Positions 52,477 through 60,567 of a DNA stretch of 64,000 nt are shown piece after piece. Position 1 is the first letter of the stretch, and each line of letters begins with the position of its first letter. Position numbers and translations under genes: made by a program. Location: positions 434,001-498,000 of the forward strand of contig NZ_JAEHFW010000003.1 of the NCBI RefSeq assembly GCF_016522075.1. The letters run 5' to 3'. The stretch is from Mucilaginibacter segetis. GTDB taxonomy: Bacteria > Bacteroidota > Bacteroidia > Sphingobacteriales > Sphingobacteriaceae. The notes below the pieces were generated by a model, which did not search any database, was not told the origin of the DNA, and saw only the letters and a list, made by a program, of their open reading frames with translations.

Positions 52477-53352
52477 ATGCCAAATAGTGTAATGCGTGAG
52501 ATAACCCCACTTACCCCAAGTGATTGTTTTACCATTTTTTCGAGGGTAAAAAGCAAATTTGATTTCCCACTTCATTATCATGAGGAATATGAGCTTAATT
52601 TCGTTGTAAATGCAGCCGGTGCTAAAAGGGTAGTAGGCGGTAATATTGAGGTTATTGAAGATCTGGAACTGGTGCTGATAGGGCCTAATTTATACCATGC
52701 GTGGTTTACTCATCAATGTAAAAGCGAAGCTATAACCGAGGTTACTATTCAATTTCATAAAGATCTTTTTGATGAGAAGTTTTTGAAACGTAATCAAATG
52801 AGCTTTGTAAAAAGCATGCTGGAGCGTTCGCAAAGAGGGATATCATTTTCGCCCGAAACCATCCGGATTTTAAAAGAAAGATTGCTGAATTTAGACAAGA
52901 AAAATGGGTTTGACTCTGTTTTAGAGCTTTTATCTATCCTGCATGATCTTTCTGTATCCCGGAATATGAAAACGCTGTCAGATCCAAGCTTTACTAACGA
53001 AAAGTTTTATTATAACAGCAGACGTATAGAGAAGGTGTTTGAATATATGAACAATAATTATAATAAACAGGTTAGTTTGGCCGAAGTAGCCCGTATAGCC
53101 AATATGCCCGAAGCATCTTTTAGCAGGTTTATAAAAAAGCGTACAGGTAAAACTTTTATTGATAGTTTAAATGAGATCAGGTTGGGGCACGCTTCAAGAA
53201 TGCTGATAGATTCAACTACCACCGTAGCAGAAATTGCCTATAAATGCGGGTTTAATAATATTTCAAATTTCAACCGGATATTTAAGCGTAAGAAGTTTTG
53301 TATCCCTAAAGAGTTCAGAGAAACCTATACAGGTAACCGGGTCTTTATTTAA
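52477..53352 (+). CDS. AraC-family transcriptional regulator
   Basis: DNA-binding regulator with an N-terminal cupin-like sensing domain (DFPLHYHEEYELNFVVNAAGAKRVVGG) and a C-terminal double helix-turn-helix (last ~95 residues: VSLAEVARIANMPEASFSRFIKKRTGKTF, TTTVAEIAYKCGFNNISNFNRIFKRKK). Start uncertain: the family normally opens close to MREITPLTPSDCFTIF, favouring the ATG at 52477 or 52492 over that at 52429. It is 170 bases ahead of the GH26 gene, reads the same way and may control it in response to a sugar. Confidence 0.9.
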   Translation: MPNSVMREITPLTPSDCFTIFSRVKSKFDFPLHYHEEYELNFVVNAAGAKRVVGGNIEVIEDLELVLIGPNLYHAWFTHQCKSEAITEVTIQFHKDLFDEKFLKRNQMSFVKSMLERSQRGISFSPETIRILKERLLNLDKKNGFDSVLELLSILHDLSVSRNMKTLSDPSFTNEKFYYNSRRIEKVFEYMNNNYNKQVSLAEVARIANMPEASFSRFIKKRTGKTFIDSLNEIRLGHASRMLIDSTTTVAEIAYKCGFNNISNFNRIFKRKKFCIPKEFRETYTGNRVFI

Positions 53353-53522
53353 CAATCCTGCTAAATAATTGCTTTTGGTTAAAATAGTATTAGTGCTTTG
53401 GTAATATATCAGGAGCCGGGCTGATGATTGTTTTGATATTTATCCACCATGTAATTCTTGAGCCGGTTAAATGACCAGCCTTACTGCTTTTATTCCTGTT
53501 TAAAACTCGCAAATAAAATAAA

Positions 53523-54653
53523 ATGAGGAAAATTTATTGTTTATATATAGTAGCAGGGCTGTTGTTAGCTGGCTTTACAGTTAACGCTCAGTTGTATGCT
53601 CCGTCGGATAAGTTAGCTACCCCGGCAACCCGCGAACTTTTTTATAGCATGCAACGGCTTGTTGGCGCTGGGGTGATATTTGGCCATCATGATGATACGG
53701 CTTATGGTGTAAACTGGCGTTACCAGCCGGATAGTTCCGATGTTAAAGGCGTTACAGGTTCTTACCCGGCATTATATGGCTGGGATCTGGCTAAAATTGA
53801 GCATGACAGTAAAAATGATATCAATGGTATTCCTTTTAAATTGCAGCAAAAGCTGGTAAGAGAGGCTTACGACAGGGGAGGCATAAATACCTTTTGCTGG
53901 CACATGGATAACCCTTTTAATGGCAAAACCGCATGGGATACCACACAGCATACTGTAAAGGAATTATTACCTGGTGGTGCCGCGCACGATGTGTATGTTA
54001 ACTACCTGGATAAAGCTGCCGGTTATATGAGCGATTTGAAAGGGCCTGCAGGGGAAGCCATCCCCGTATTGTTTCGTCCGTTTCATGAGCTTACAGGTAA
54101 TTGGTTTTGGTGGTGCGCTAATACCTGCACTCCTGAAGAATTTAAAAGCCTCTGGCGCTTTACTATTAATTACTTAAGGGACACCAAAAAGCTGCATAAT
54201 TTGCTCATTGTTTATTCAGTGGCTGATTTTGATACCGAGGCGGAATTTTTGGAACGCTACCCGGGAAACAAGTATGCTGATTTTATCGGTTTTGATAATT
54301 ATTGCTATAAAAGCGTAACAGATTATCAGCAAAAATTGGACAAGCGTTTATCACTTTTAGATATAATAGCCGCCAAAAACCATAAACTGGCCTGTTTACC
54401 CGAAACCGGTTACGAAGGTATCCCACAGGCCGATTGGTGGACGAAGGTTTTAATGCCCACCCTCGCCAAACATAAAACTTCCTATACTATGGTTTGGCGT
54501 AATGGCAATACCCATCATTTTTATGCTCCTTATCCGGGACAGATCAGCGCCAAAGACTTTAAAGCCTTTTATAAAAGTATTGAAACCATGTTCCAGAATC
54601 GTTTAACTCCGTTGGCGGTATATGGCAAACATATACTGCAACCTGTTGAGTAG
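53523..54653 (+). CDS. GH26 family beta-mannanase
   Basis: Exported endo-acting hydrolase expected to cut beta-1,4-mannan backbones with retention. Signal peptide (MRKIYCLYIVAGLLLAGFTVNAQ), then a TIM barrel. Catalytic residues: acid/base Glu189 in RPFHELTGNWFWW and nucleophile Glu294 in CLPETGYEG, both in GH26 context; HHDDTAYGVNW (about 55-65) and HMDNPFNGKTAW line the cleft. The 376 residues make a single catalytic module without a carbohydrate-binding domain. Preceded by an AraC regulator gene. Confidence 0.93.
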   Translation: MRKIYCLYIVAGLLLAGFTVNAQLYAPSDKLATPATRELFYSMQRLVGAGVIFGHHDDTAYGVNWRYQPDSSDVKGVTGSYPALYGWDLAKIEHDSKNDINGIPFKLQQKLVREAYDRGGINTFCWHMDNPFNGKTAWDTTQHTVKELLPGGAAHDVYVNYLDKAAGYMSDLKGPAGEAIPVLFRPFHELTGNWFWWCANTCTPEEFKSLWRFTINYLRDTKKLHNLLIVYSVADFDTEAEFLERYPGNKYADFIGFDNYCYKSVTDYQQKLDKRLSLLDIIAAKNHKLACLPETGYEGIPQADWWTKVLMPTLAKHKTSYTMVWRNGNTHHFYAPYPGQISAKDFKAFYKSIETMFQNRLTPLAVYGKHILQPVE

Positions 54654-54718
54654 TTTAAACCGGGTAATTGCAGGGATTTGTTGTATTTTAATAGCTTAGT
54701 TATTTTACCTTTGAAACT

Positions 54719-55612
54719 ATGTTCGATTTTCGCCTGCAGGTTTTTTATACAGTAGCTAAACGGCTTAATTTTACCAGGGCGGCAGCAGAATTATTTATTA
54801 CACAGCCCGCTGTTACCAAGCACATTCACGAATTGGAGCGGGAGTTCAAAGTATCTTTATTTGAACGGAGCGGCAACAAAAAAATAGTATTAACAGTCGC
54901 AGGTGAAGTGTTACTACAATATACTGAAAAGCTGGCAAGCATATACCGCGAGTTGGAGTATGACATGAACTTGCTGGTTGAAAAATATGCGGGCATTTTA
55001 CGTATTGGCGCGAGTACTACTATTGCACAATATGTAATACCACCCGTATTGGCTCAGTTTCATCAGAAATTTAAAGATGTACAAATTAACCTGATAGCCG
55101 GAAATACTGAACAAATTGAGCAGGCTTTAATAAATAAAGAGATAGATTTGGGTATTGTAGAGGGGTTTTCCCGTAATCCGCAAATACAATATAATTCCTT
55201 TTTAGATGATGAACTGGTACTGGTAAGTAGTGTTAACAATTCTTTAATGAAAAAAGACACTATAAAACCGGAAGAACTAAAAAATTATCCCCTTTTACTT
55301 CGGGAGCCCGGTTCCGGCACTTTAGATGTAATAGCTCATGCCCTGAAAGATCATGGTATTAAACTTACCGATCTGAATATTGAGATGCAGTTGGGAAGCA
55401 CGGAGAGTATTAAATCGTATCTGCTTAGCAGTAATTGCATGGCTTTCCTTTCGGTACAGTCAATTCTAAAGGAGCTTAAAACTAACGAGTGCCGTATAAT
55501 CGATATTAAAAACATGAACATACTCCGGCCATTTTATTTTATTCAACTACATGGTCAGGCTATTCAACTGGCAAGTTTCTTTCTTCATTTCGCTAAAAGT
55601 TTTAAAATGTAA
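54719..55612 (+). CDS. LysR-family transcriptional regulator
   Basis: LysR-type regulator, 297 residues. N-terminal winged HTH (LQVFYTVAKRLNFTRAAAELFITQPAVTKHIHELEREF, about 5-42) and a periplasmic-binding-like effector domain (about 90-295: GILRIGASTTIAQYVIPPVLAQFHQ). It precedes a YeiH-family gene by 87 bases, the same pairing as E. coli yeiE-yeiH, where the regulator responds to sulfur metabolites; by analogy it may control that transporter, but the pair is on one strand here rather than divergent. Confidence 0.93.
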   Translation: MFDFRLQVFYTVAKRLNFTRAAAELFITQPAVTKHIHELEREFKVSLFERSGNKKIVLTVAGEVLLQYTEKLASIYRELEYDMNLLVEKYAGILRIGASTTIAQYVIPPVLAQFHQKFKDVQINLIAGNTEQIEQALINKEIDLGIVEGFSRNPQIQYNSFLDDELVLVSSVNNSLMKKDTIKPEELKNYPLLLREPGSGTLDVIAHALKDHGIKLTDLNIEMQLGSTESIKSYLLSSNCMAFLSVQSILKELKTNECRIIDIKNMNILRPFYFIQLHGQAIQLASFFLHFAKSFKM

Positions 55613-55699
55613 CTATTACTTTAAGTTATTAAACATGACTTTTTATGATAAAAATTTAATCGCTATGTGATGGATATTTGAAGTATAAAAACATTAGTT

Positions 55700-56674
55700 A
55701 TGAATACTTCACATCACTTGGACAGTAGTAACAAATTACTCTTGAACGTTAATTCAAACGTTCAAAAAACCATCTTCATTTTTGCTATTGTGCTATGCTT
55801 ATCGGGTATTACAGGGCCTTTAGAGGCATTAATACTTGGCTTGGTTATAGCGCAGTTTACTGGACATCCGTATATACATTTAAATCATAAGGCTACACAT
55901 TTGCTCTTGCAAATTTCAGTTGTTGGCCTGGGTTTTGGCATGAATGTACATAGCGCCTTGCAGGCTGGTAAACAGGGAATATTGTTTACTATAGCCTCTA
56001 TATCGGGTACGCTTGTCTTCGGTTATTTTATGGGCAAATGGCTCAATATTGAAAAGAAAACTTCTTACCTCATCTCATCCGGAACAGCCATTTGCGGCGG
56101 AAGCGCAATAGCAGCCATTGCGCCTGTGATAAAGGCTGAAGAAAAGCAAATATCTGTAGCCTTAGGTTGTGTATTTATTTTAAATGCAGTTGCTTTATTT
56201 ATTTTTCCGTTAGTGGGGCATTATTTAAACTTATCGCAAACCCAATTTGGTTTGTGGTGTGCTATTGCCATACATGATACCAGTTCGGTAGTTGCCGCTG
56301 CCGGTAAGTATGGTAATAAAGCATTGGAAGTGGCTACTACAGTAAAACTTGCCCGCGCCTTATGGATTATACCGGTAGCCTTTATGTCGACCTTTATTTT
56401 CAGAAATCGTGCAAAAAAGGTGCACATTCCTTACTTTATCGGATTATTTATTCTGGCTATGATAATGAATACTTATGTACCGTCAGTATCTGCTATTAGT
56501 CCTTTATTGATCAGCATAGCTAAATCCGGACTTACCTTAACGCTTTTTTTAATAGGTGCCGGCTTGTCAAGGGCAGTTATATCATCAGTAGGGTACAGGC
56601 CTTTATTGCAAGGCGTAATACTTTGGATAGCCATATCAATTATTGCCTTATATGCTGTGATGAACCTCGTGTGA
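55700..56674 (+). CDS. YeiH-family (UPF0324) membrane protein
   Basis: Inner-membrane protein of 324 residues with about ten helices, UPF0324/YeiH family. Landmarks: LLQISVVGLGFGMNVHSALQAG, LISSGTAICGGSAIAAIAPVIKAEEKQISVALG (about 115-147) and CAIAIHDTSSVVAAAGKYGNKALEVATTVKLARALWIIPV. Relatives are thought to be sulfite or related anion exporters/permeases; this is family-based and not certain. Likely regulated by the LysR gene directly upstream. Confidence 0.9.
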   Translation: MNTSHHLDSSNKLLLNVNSNVQKTIFIFAIVLCLSGITGPLEALILGLVIAQFTGHPYIHLNHKATHLLLQISVVGLGFGMNVHSALQAGKQGILFTIASISGTLVFGYFMGKWLNIEKKTSYLISSGTAICGGSAIAAIAPVIKAEEKQISVALGCVFILNAVALFIFPLVGHYLNLSQTQFGLWCAIAIHDTSSVVAAAGKYGNKALEVATTVKLARALWIIPVAFMSTFIFRNRAKKVHIPYFIGLFILAMIMNTYVPSVSAISPLLISIAKSGLTLTLFLIGAGLSRAVISSVGYRPLLQGVILWIAISIIALYAVMNLV

Positions 56675-56751
56675 TAATCAGTTCATAAGGTGAAAATTCC
56701 TAAGGATGAACACAATTAATAATTAACAGCAATAACAATATTTGCACCTCT

Positions 56752-56794
56752 GTTTCGGTAGTTCAACGGATAGAATGTCAGATTCATATTCTGA
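56752..56794 (+). pseudogene. truncated tRNA relic (5' half only)
   Basis: GTTTCGG-TA, a D-arm GTTCAACGGATAGAAT and an anticodon arm TCAGA-TTCATAT-TCTGA with a perfect 5-bp stem are present, but no variable loop, T-arm or 3' acceptor strand follows. The segment GTAGTTCAAYGGATAGAATG is almost identical to the intact tRNA-Arg at 58839-58910. It stops abruptly 26 bases before the GH97 gene end. Confidence 0.7.
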
Positions 56795-56820
56795 ATAACA
56801 ACGACCTCTCACTTAACGCA

Positions 56821-58692
56821 TCACTGCTTTAGCATAATACAGGCTCCGCCACCGGGTGCAAGCTTAACATGGATGATGTCAGATTGCTTCACGTTTATGT
56901 TTGATGTTTTATAACTTTCGTTTTCTGTGCGATAATCCGCATCATCACCATCCTGGATGACCAGTGCCTGATATTTGCCTTTTTTTAAAAAGGAAAGCGG
57001 TATATCTAATTCCCGCGCATTTTCATTGGTTGCTGCAGCAACCAGCCATGTTTTATCAGAAGCCTGCCGTGCCATTACGATGTATTCTCCTATTTCGCCT
57101 GAAATGGTTTTACTTTCCAGCCACGGCATCTTCTGAGCAGCAATAAATTGAAGGATCTCAGGATGCTTTTGGTAATTCTCCGGGATGTCGGGTATAACCG
57201 TAACACCGGAAAAAGTGATCAGGGTACGTGCGGCCTCTGCAACCAAGGTCGTGTTGGCAGAATAGTTAGGCGAATGCGTTCTTCCCTGCTGCTTAAGGTC
57301 GGCAAGACCATTGTTCATATCAAGCGGACCGGCAAGCATATTTACAAATACTGAAGTTACAAATGTCTTAGGTTCAAGTACGGTAGCGCCATCAAGCTGT
57401 GCCTGGCAGTATTCGCGTGTAACGGCATTCGGATACGTTCGCATCTGTCCGTATGGATGTACCGGACCGTCATGAAAATCGCATAACAGGTGATATTTTG
57501 CGCACAATTCAGTGATCATCCGGGTGCGCTCGTTCTTTTCTGCCGGGCTGCCAGACATGAATCCATACTTGATACCCGCGGCACCCCAATCTTTGTATTG
57601 CTTTAAGGTTTGATCAATAGGAAACTGCCGGCCACCTACATCATTTAAGTACAGCCAAATACCAATGTTCTTCGTCTTTCCATAGCGAATGATCTCATGT
57701 ACCTGGGCTACTTTTCCGCCCTTTAGCGGATCTGAATCTTTACCAAATTCAGGGCCGTACCAGTCGGCGTCAAGCATCAGATATCGTATATTATTAGCTG
57801 CAGCAAAATCCACCATTCGCTTCCACGAAGGGAGCGACATATTATATTTGAAACCATCCACATGCGCACCGGCGATCCTCCAGTCCCAAACAGCAACACC
57901 GGGTTTTACCCACGAGTAATCGAGATCCTTTAATGGCGGAGGGTTTAATAGTTCCAGCAAATGCGAATCCACCAATTCGCCGGGCTTGGTACCATACATA
58001 ATAACCTTCCAGGCATTATTGGGTTTAGAAGCAATGGTAAACAACGTTTCTCTTTTTTTAGACTGCAATACCAGTGGCTCACCCCATGACAGATCAGCTT
58101 CATGAATAGCCAGGTAATTGTTATCATCTGCCTTAATGGTCATTACCGGCAATCGTTTATTATCGCAGTCCGTTAATTTCTCAGGGCCGATATTGGGCCG
58201 TTCGCCGTTATAATACCAGGCAGTATAATCACCCTTAAAGTTAAACTGCGTGAGATCGTTAATCGCTTTACCTTTAGGGAACTCGTATTTAAAAGCTACT
58301 CCATTATTATATGCCCTGACGATGAGTGTGCAGGTTTTTATATCCAGGGTAGCTTCATTAAATTGCTCAGGCACCACGGCTCTCTTTCCCCAGACCGGTT
58401 TCCAAACCGATCTGATGGATCTGCGTGAGACACTGGCAGGTGAAGGTTTTCCGATACCGCTTAGTCCCATAATTGAATTTTCTATTAATATCTTTGAATT
58501 GGCCGCGAATGAATAGCTTAGCTCACCTTCCGGGCTTAGTCTGATTTCCAACTTTAATTTGCTATTTGGCGATGCGACAACCATCGGGAATTTAATTGGT
58601 GTCAAGCTATCTGCACATATGCTATATCCGGCTCTAGCCTGTATTAAAAGTGATATAAAGAGAAAAAAGTTGATCAGCGCTTTAATTTTCAT
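56821..58692 (-). CDS. GH97 family glycoside hydrolase (SusB-like)
   Basis: Exported alpha-glycosidase of 623 residues. The signal peptide (ALINFFLFISLLIQARAGYS) precedes an N-terminal beta-sandwich (about 35-275), a TIM barrel (about 276-540: VAVWDWRIAG, YLMLDADWYG, CDFHDGPVHPYGQMRTYPN) and a C-terminal beta-domain. Glu427 in PNAVTREY sits where GH97 enzymes keep a catalytic/metal Glu. At the place of the Asp nucleophile of retaining members (G-x-K-V-D-F-M) this protein has Gly377 (GIKYGFMSG), as in the inverting SusB type. The ATG at 58692 is preferred over a TTG at 58698. It lies between a tRNA relic and a tRNA gene. Confidence 0.9.
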   Translation of the reverse strand: MKIKALINFFLFISLLIQARAGYSICADSLTPIKFPMVVASPNSKLKLEIRLSPEGELSYSFAANSKILIENSIMGLSGIGKPSPASVSRRSIRSVWKPVWGKRAVVPEQFNEATLDIKTCTLIVRAYNNGVAFKYEFPKGKAINDLTQFNFKGDYTAWYYNGERPNIGPEKLTDCDNKRLPVMTIKADDNNYLAIHEADLSWGEPLVLQSKKRETLFTIASKPNNAWKVIMYGTKPGELVDSHLLELLNPPPLKDLDYSWVKPGVAVWDWRIAGAHVDGFKYNMSLPSWKRMVDFAAANNIRYLMLDADWYGPEFGKDSDPLKGGKVAQVHEIIRYGKTKNIGIWLYLNDVGGRQFPIDQTLKQYKDWGAAGIKYGFMSGSPAEKNERTRMITELCAKYHLLCDFHDGPVHPYGQMRTYPNAVTREYCQAQLDGATVLEPKTFVTSVFVNMLAGPLDMNNGLADLKQQGRTHSPNYSANTTLVAEAARTLITFSGVTVIPDIPENYQKHPEILQFIAAQKMPWLESKTISGEIGEYIVMARQASDKTWLVAAATNENARELDIPLSFLKKGKYQALVIQDGDDADYRTENESYKTSNINVKQSDIIHVKLAPGGGACIMLKQ

Positions 58693-58812
58693 ATACAATT
58701 ATAGGTCTTTCAGGTCTATTATGATAACTTTATACGGCGCTTCATCCAACCAGCCGAGAACGACGTCTATTTTGACCTCAGGTGTTTAATAGACACAGAA
58801 AAAAGTAAAAGA

Positions 58813-58834
58813 AAAGGCTGCAAATGCAGCCTTT
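58813..58834 (-). terminator. terminator of the tRNA-Arg transcript
   Basis: AAAGGCTGC (58813-58821) pairs with GCAGCCTTT (58826-58834) around AAAT; on the minus strand the hairpin runs straight into TTCTTTTACTTTTTT. It starts 5 bases past the tRNA 3' end. Confidence 0.85.
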
Positions 58835-58838
58835 GAAG

Positions 58839-58910
58839 TGTTCCCGACGAGATTCGAACTCATATCAGCTGAACCGGAATCAGCCATTCTATCCATTGAA
58901 CTACGGGAAC
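58839..58910 (-). tRNA. tRNA-Arg (anticodon CCG)
   Basis: Full cloverleaf on the minus strand: acceptor GTTCCCG/CGGGAAC (7 bp), D-arm GTTC/GAAT, anticodon stem GCTGA/TCAGC with loop TTCCGGT (anticodon CCG), 4-base variable region, T-arm ATGAG-TTCGAAT-CTCGT, discriminator A. CCA is not encoded. Reads CGG arginine codons. Followed by its own terminator. Confidence 0.93.
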
Positions 58911-59136
58911 TTTGGTTGGCAAATATAAGGGAATTTCTAATGTGTCAACCGGTATTTAATAATAAGTAGTATTCGTCAGGTACTTAACCTTTCTTATAGA
59001 ATTAAACTTATATCATATTAAACGTATTATCGGTATTAGTTTAAGTAGCTTATTATTAATTTGTTACTAATTTGGATTAATTTAAAAGCAACAGTTTGAT
59101 TGATTTTCTTTGAAAAACCGAAAAAATACTATTTAT

Positions 59137-59156
59137 TTGCTAAATCAATTTAGCAA
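59137..59156. promoter_or_regulatory. 20-bp palindromic operator before the mannoside cluster
   Basis: TTGCTAAATCAATTTAGCAA is a perfect 9-bp inverted repeat with a 2-base centre, 15 bases before the SGNH gene ATG. TTGCTAAAT recurs twice before the GH92 gene. The shape is that of a LacI- or GntR-type operator. The remaining 58911-59136 shows no other recognisable element. Confidence 0.6.
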
Positions 59157-59171
59157 TTTAAATTTTGTTTC

Positions 59172-60560
59172 ATGAAAAGATATCTGCTGCTGCTTTTATT
59201 TATCGGTTATAATTTTTTTTCGTTAAAAGCACAGACCATTCAACCCTTTGTAAATGGTGACAGGGTAGTATTTACGGGCAACAGTATAACCGATGGGGGG
59301 CACTATCATTCTTATATATGGCTGTACTACTTAACACATTTTCCTAACCGTCGCATCACGGTATTTAATGCAGGCATAGGTGGCGATGTGTCAAAGCAAA
59401 TACTGGAAAGAATGGACACGGACGTTTTCGCACACCACCCTACAGTAGTTACATTAACTTTCGGGATGAACGATACCGGCTATCAAAATCTGAAAGGAGA
59501 CAAGGCCGATTCGGTATACAACGCCAAGGTTATGGAATCACTAAAAAGCTTTGATCTTATACAGGTTAAATTAAAGGAACATCCAGCGGTTAAAAAGATC
59601 CTTATCGGTTCATCGCCTTATGACGAAACATCAAAAATTAAAACGACCCCGCTGCTAAAAAAGAACGAAGCACTGCTACGGATTGATGTTGCACAACAAA
59701 AAGCTGCCGTGCAAAACCATTGGGCTTTTGTCGATTTTAACCGTCCCATGACCGCCATAAATGAACGCGAGCAGCGAAAAGATTCCCTGTTCACCATGGA
59801 GGGCAGCGACAGGATACATCCCACTAACGACGGACAAATGGTGATGGCATACCTTTTTTTAAAAGCGCAGGGACTTGCAGACAAAAAAGTAGCTGATGTG
59901 GTGATCAATGCCAAAGATAAAAAAGAAGAAGAGGCAGAGAACTGCCACATATCACAAACGGTATTTACTAAAACAGGTTTAAAGTTTGATTATCTGGCTA
60001 ATTCTCTTCCTTATCCTTTAGATACTATTCCAAGCGGATTTGGCCAACCTGCCAAAACACAGGCGGAAGCTTTAAAGCTGATACCCTTCACCCATGATTT
60101 CAATCAGGAGATATTACAGGTTAAGGGATTAAAAAACAATAATTATACGCTTAAAATTGATAATAAAACTATAGGCACTTATACGGCTGATGACTATGCA
60201 AAAGGCATTAATCTGGCGCTGATAACTACTACGCCACAATACCAGCAGGCACTTGCCATAATGCATATTAATGAGGAACGCTGGGAAATAGAGCGCCGCT
60301 TACGTGAATATTACTGGATACATTACTCCATTCTGCAACCAAAGGGATTGTTATTTAATGATGGTGATGCAACGGTTGATTCGTTGCAGAAATATGCTAA
60401 AAAGGATTTTTTTGTGGCGGTAACTATCCCTACCTATCGCAAGGCAAGGTTTAAAAGCGTGCGCGATGCATGGCAAAAAGAAATAGCCCTGTTAACGGAT
60501 GAACTGTACACCATAAATAAACCCGTTACCCACCGGATGGAAATTTCGCAGGCCAACTAA
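59172..60560 (+). CDS. secreted SGNH/GDSL hydrolase
   Basis: Exported esterase-type hydrolase, 462 residues (signal peptide MKRYLLLLLFIGYNFFSLKAQ). The SGNH blocks are in order: block I FTGNSITDGG with the nucleophile Ser, block II NAGIGGDVS, block III TFGMNDTGY, block V SDRIHPTNDGQ with the Asp-His pair. These fill the first ~240 residues; the last ~200 form a C-terminal region (EILQVKGLKNNNYTLKIDN, beta-rich then helical) also seen in secreted Bacteroidota SGNH enzymes. Removing acetyl or other ester groups from glycans would suit its place 7 bases ahead of the GH38-like gene. Substrate unproven. Confidence 0.9.
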   Translation: MKRYLLLLLFIGYNFFSLKAQTIQPFVNGDRVVFTGNSITDGGHYHSYIWLYYLTHFPNRRITVFNAGIGGDVSKQILERMDTDVFAHHPTVVTLTFGMNDTGYQNLKGDKADSVYNAKVMESLKSFDLIQVKLKEHPAVKKILIGSSPYDETSKIKTTPLLKKNEALLRIDVAQQKAAVQNHWAFVDFNRPMTAINEREQRKDSLFTMEGSDRIHPTNDGQMVMAYLFLKAQGLADKKVADVVINAKDKKEEEAENCHISQTVFTKTGLKFDYLANSLPYPLDTIPSGFGQPAKTQAEALKLIPFTHDFNQEILQVKGLKNNNYTLKIDNKTIGTYTADDYAKGINLALITTTPQYQQALAIMHINEERWEIERRLREYYWIHYSILQPKGLLFNDGDATVDSLQKYAKKDFFVAVTIPTYRKARFKSVRDAWQKEIALLTDELYTINKPVTHRMEISQAN

Positions 60561-60567
60561 TACTATT

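Noticed and set aside
56752..56830. A functional tRNA gene with CAT anticodon
   Set aside because: No T-arm or 3' acceptor strand can be folded from the following 40 bases.
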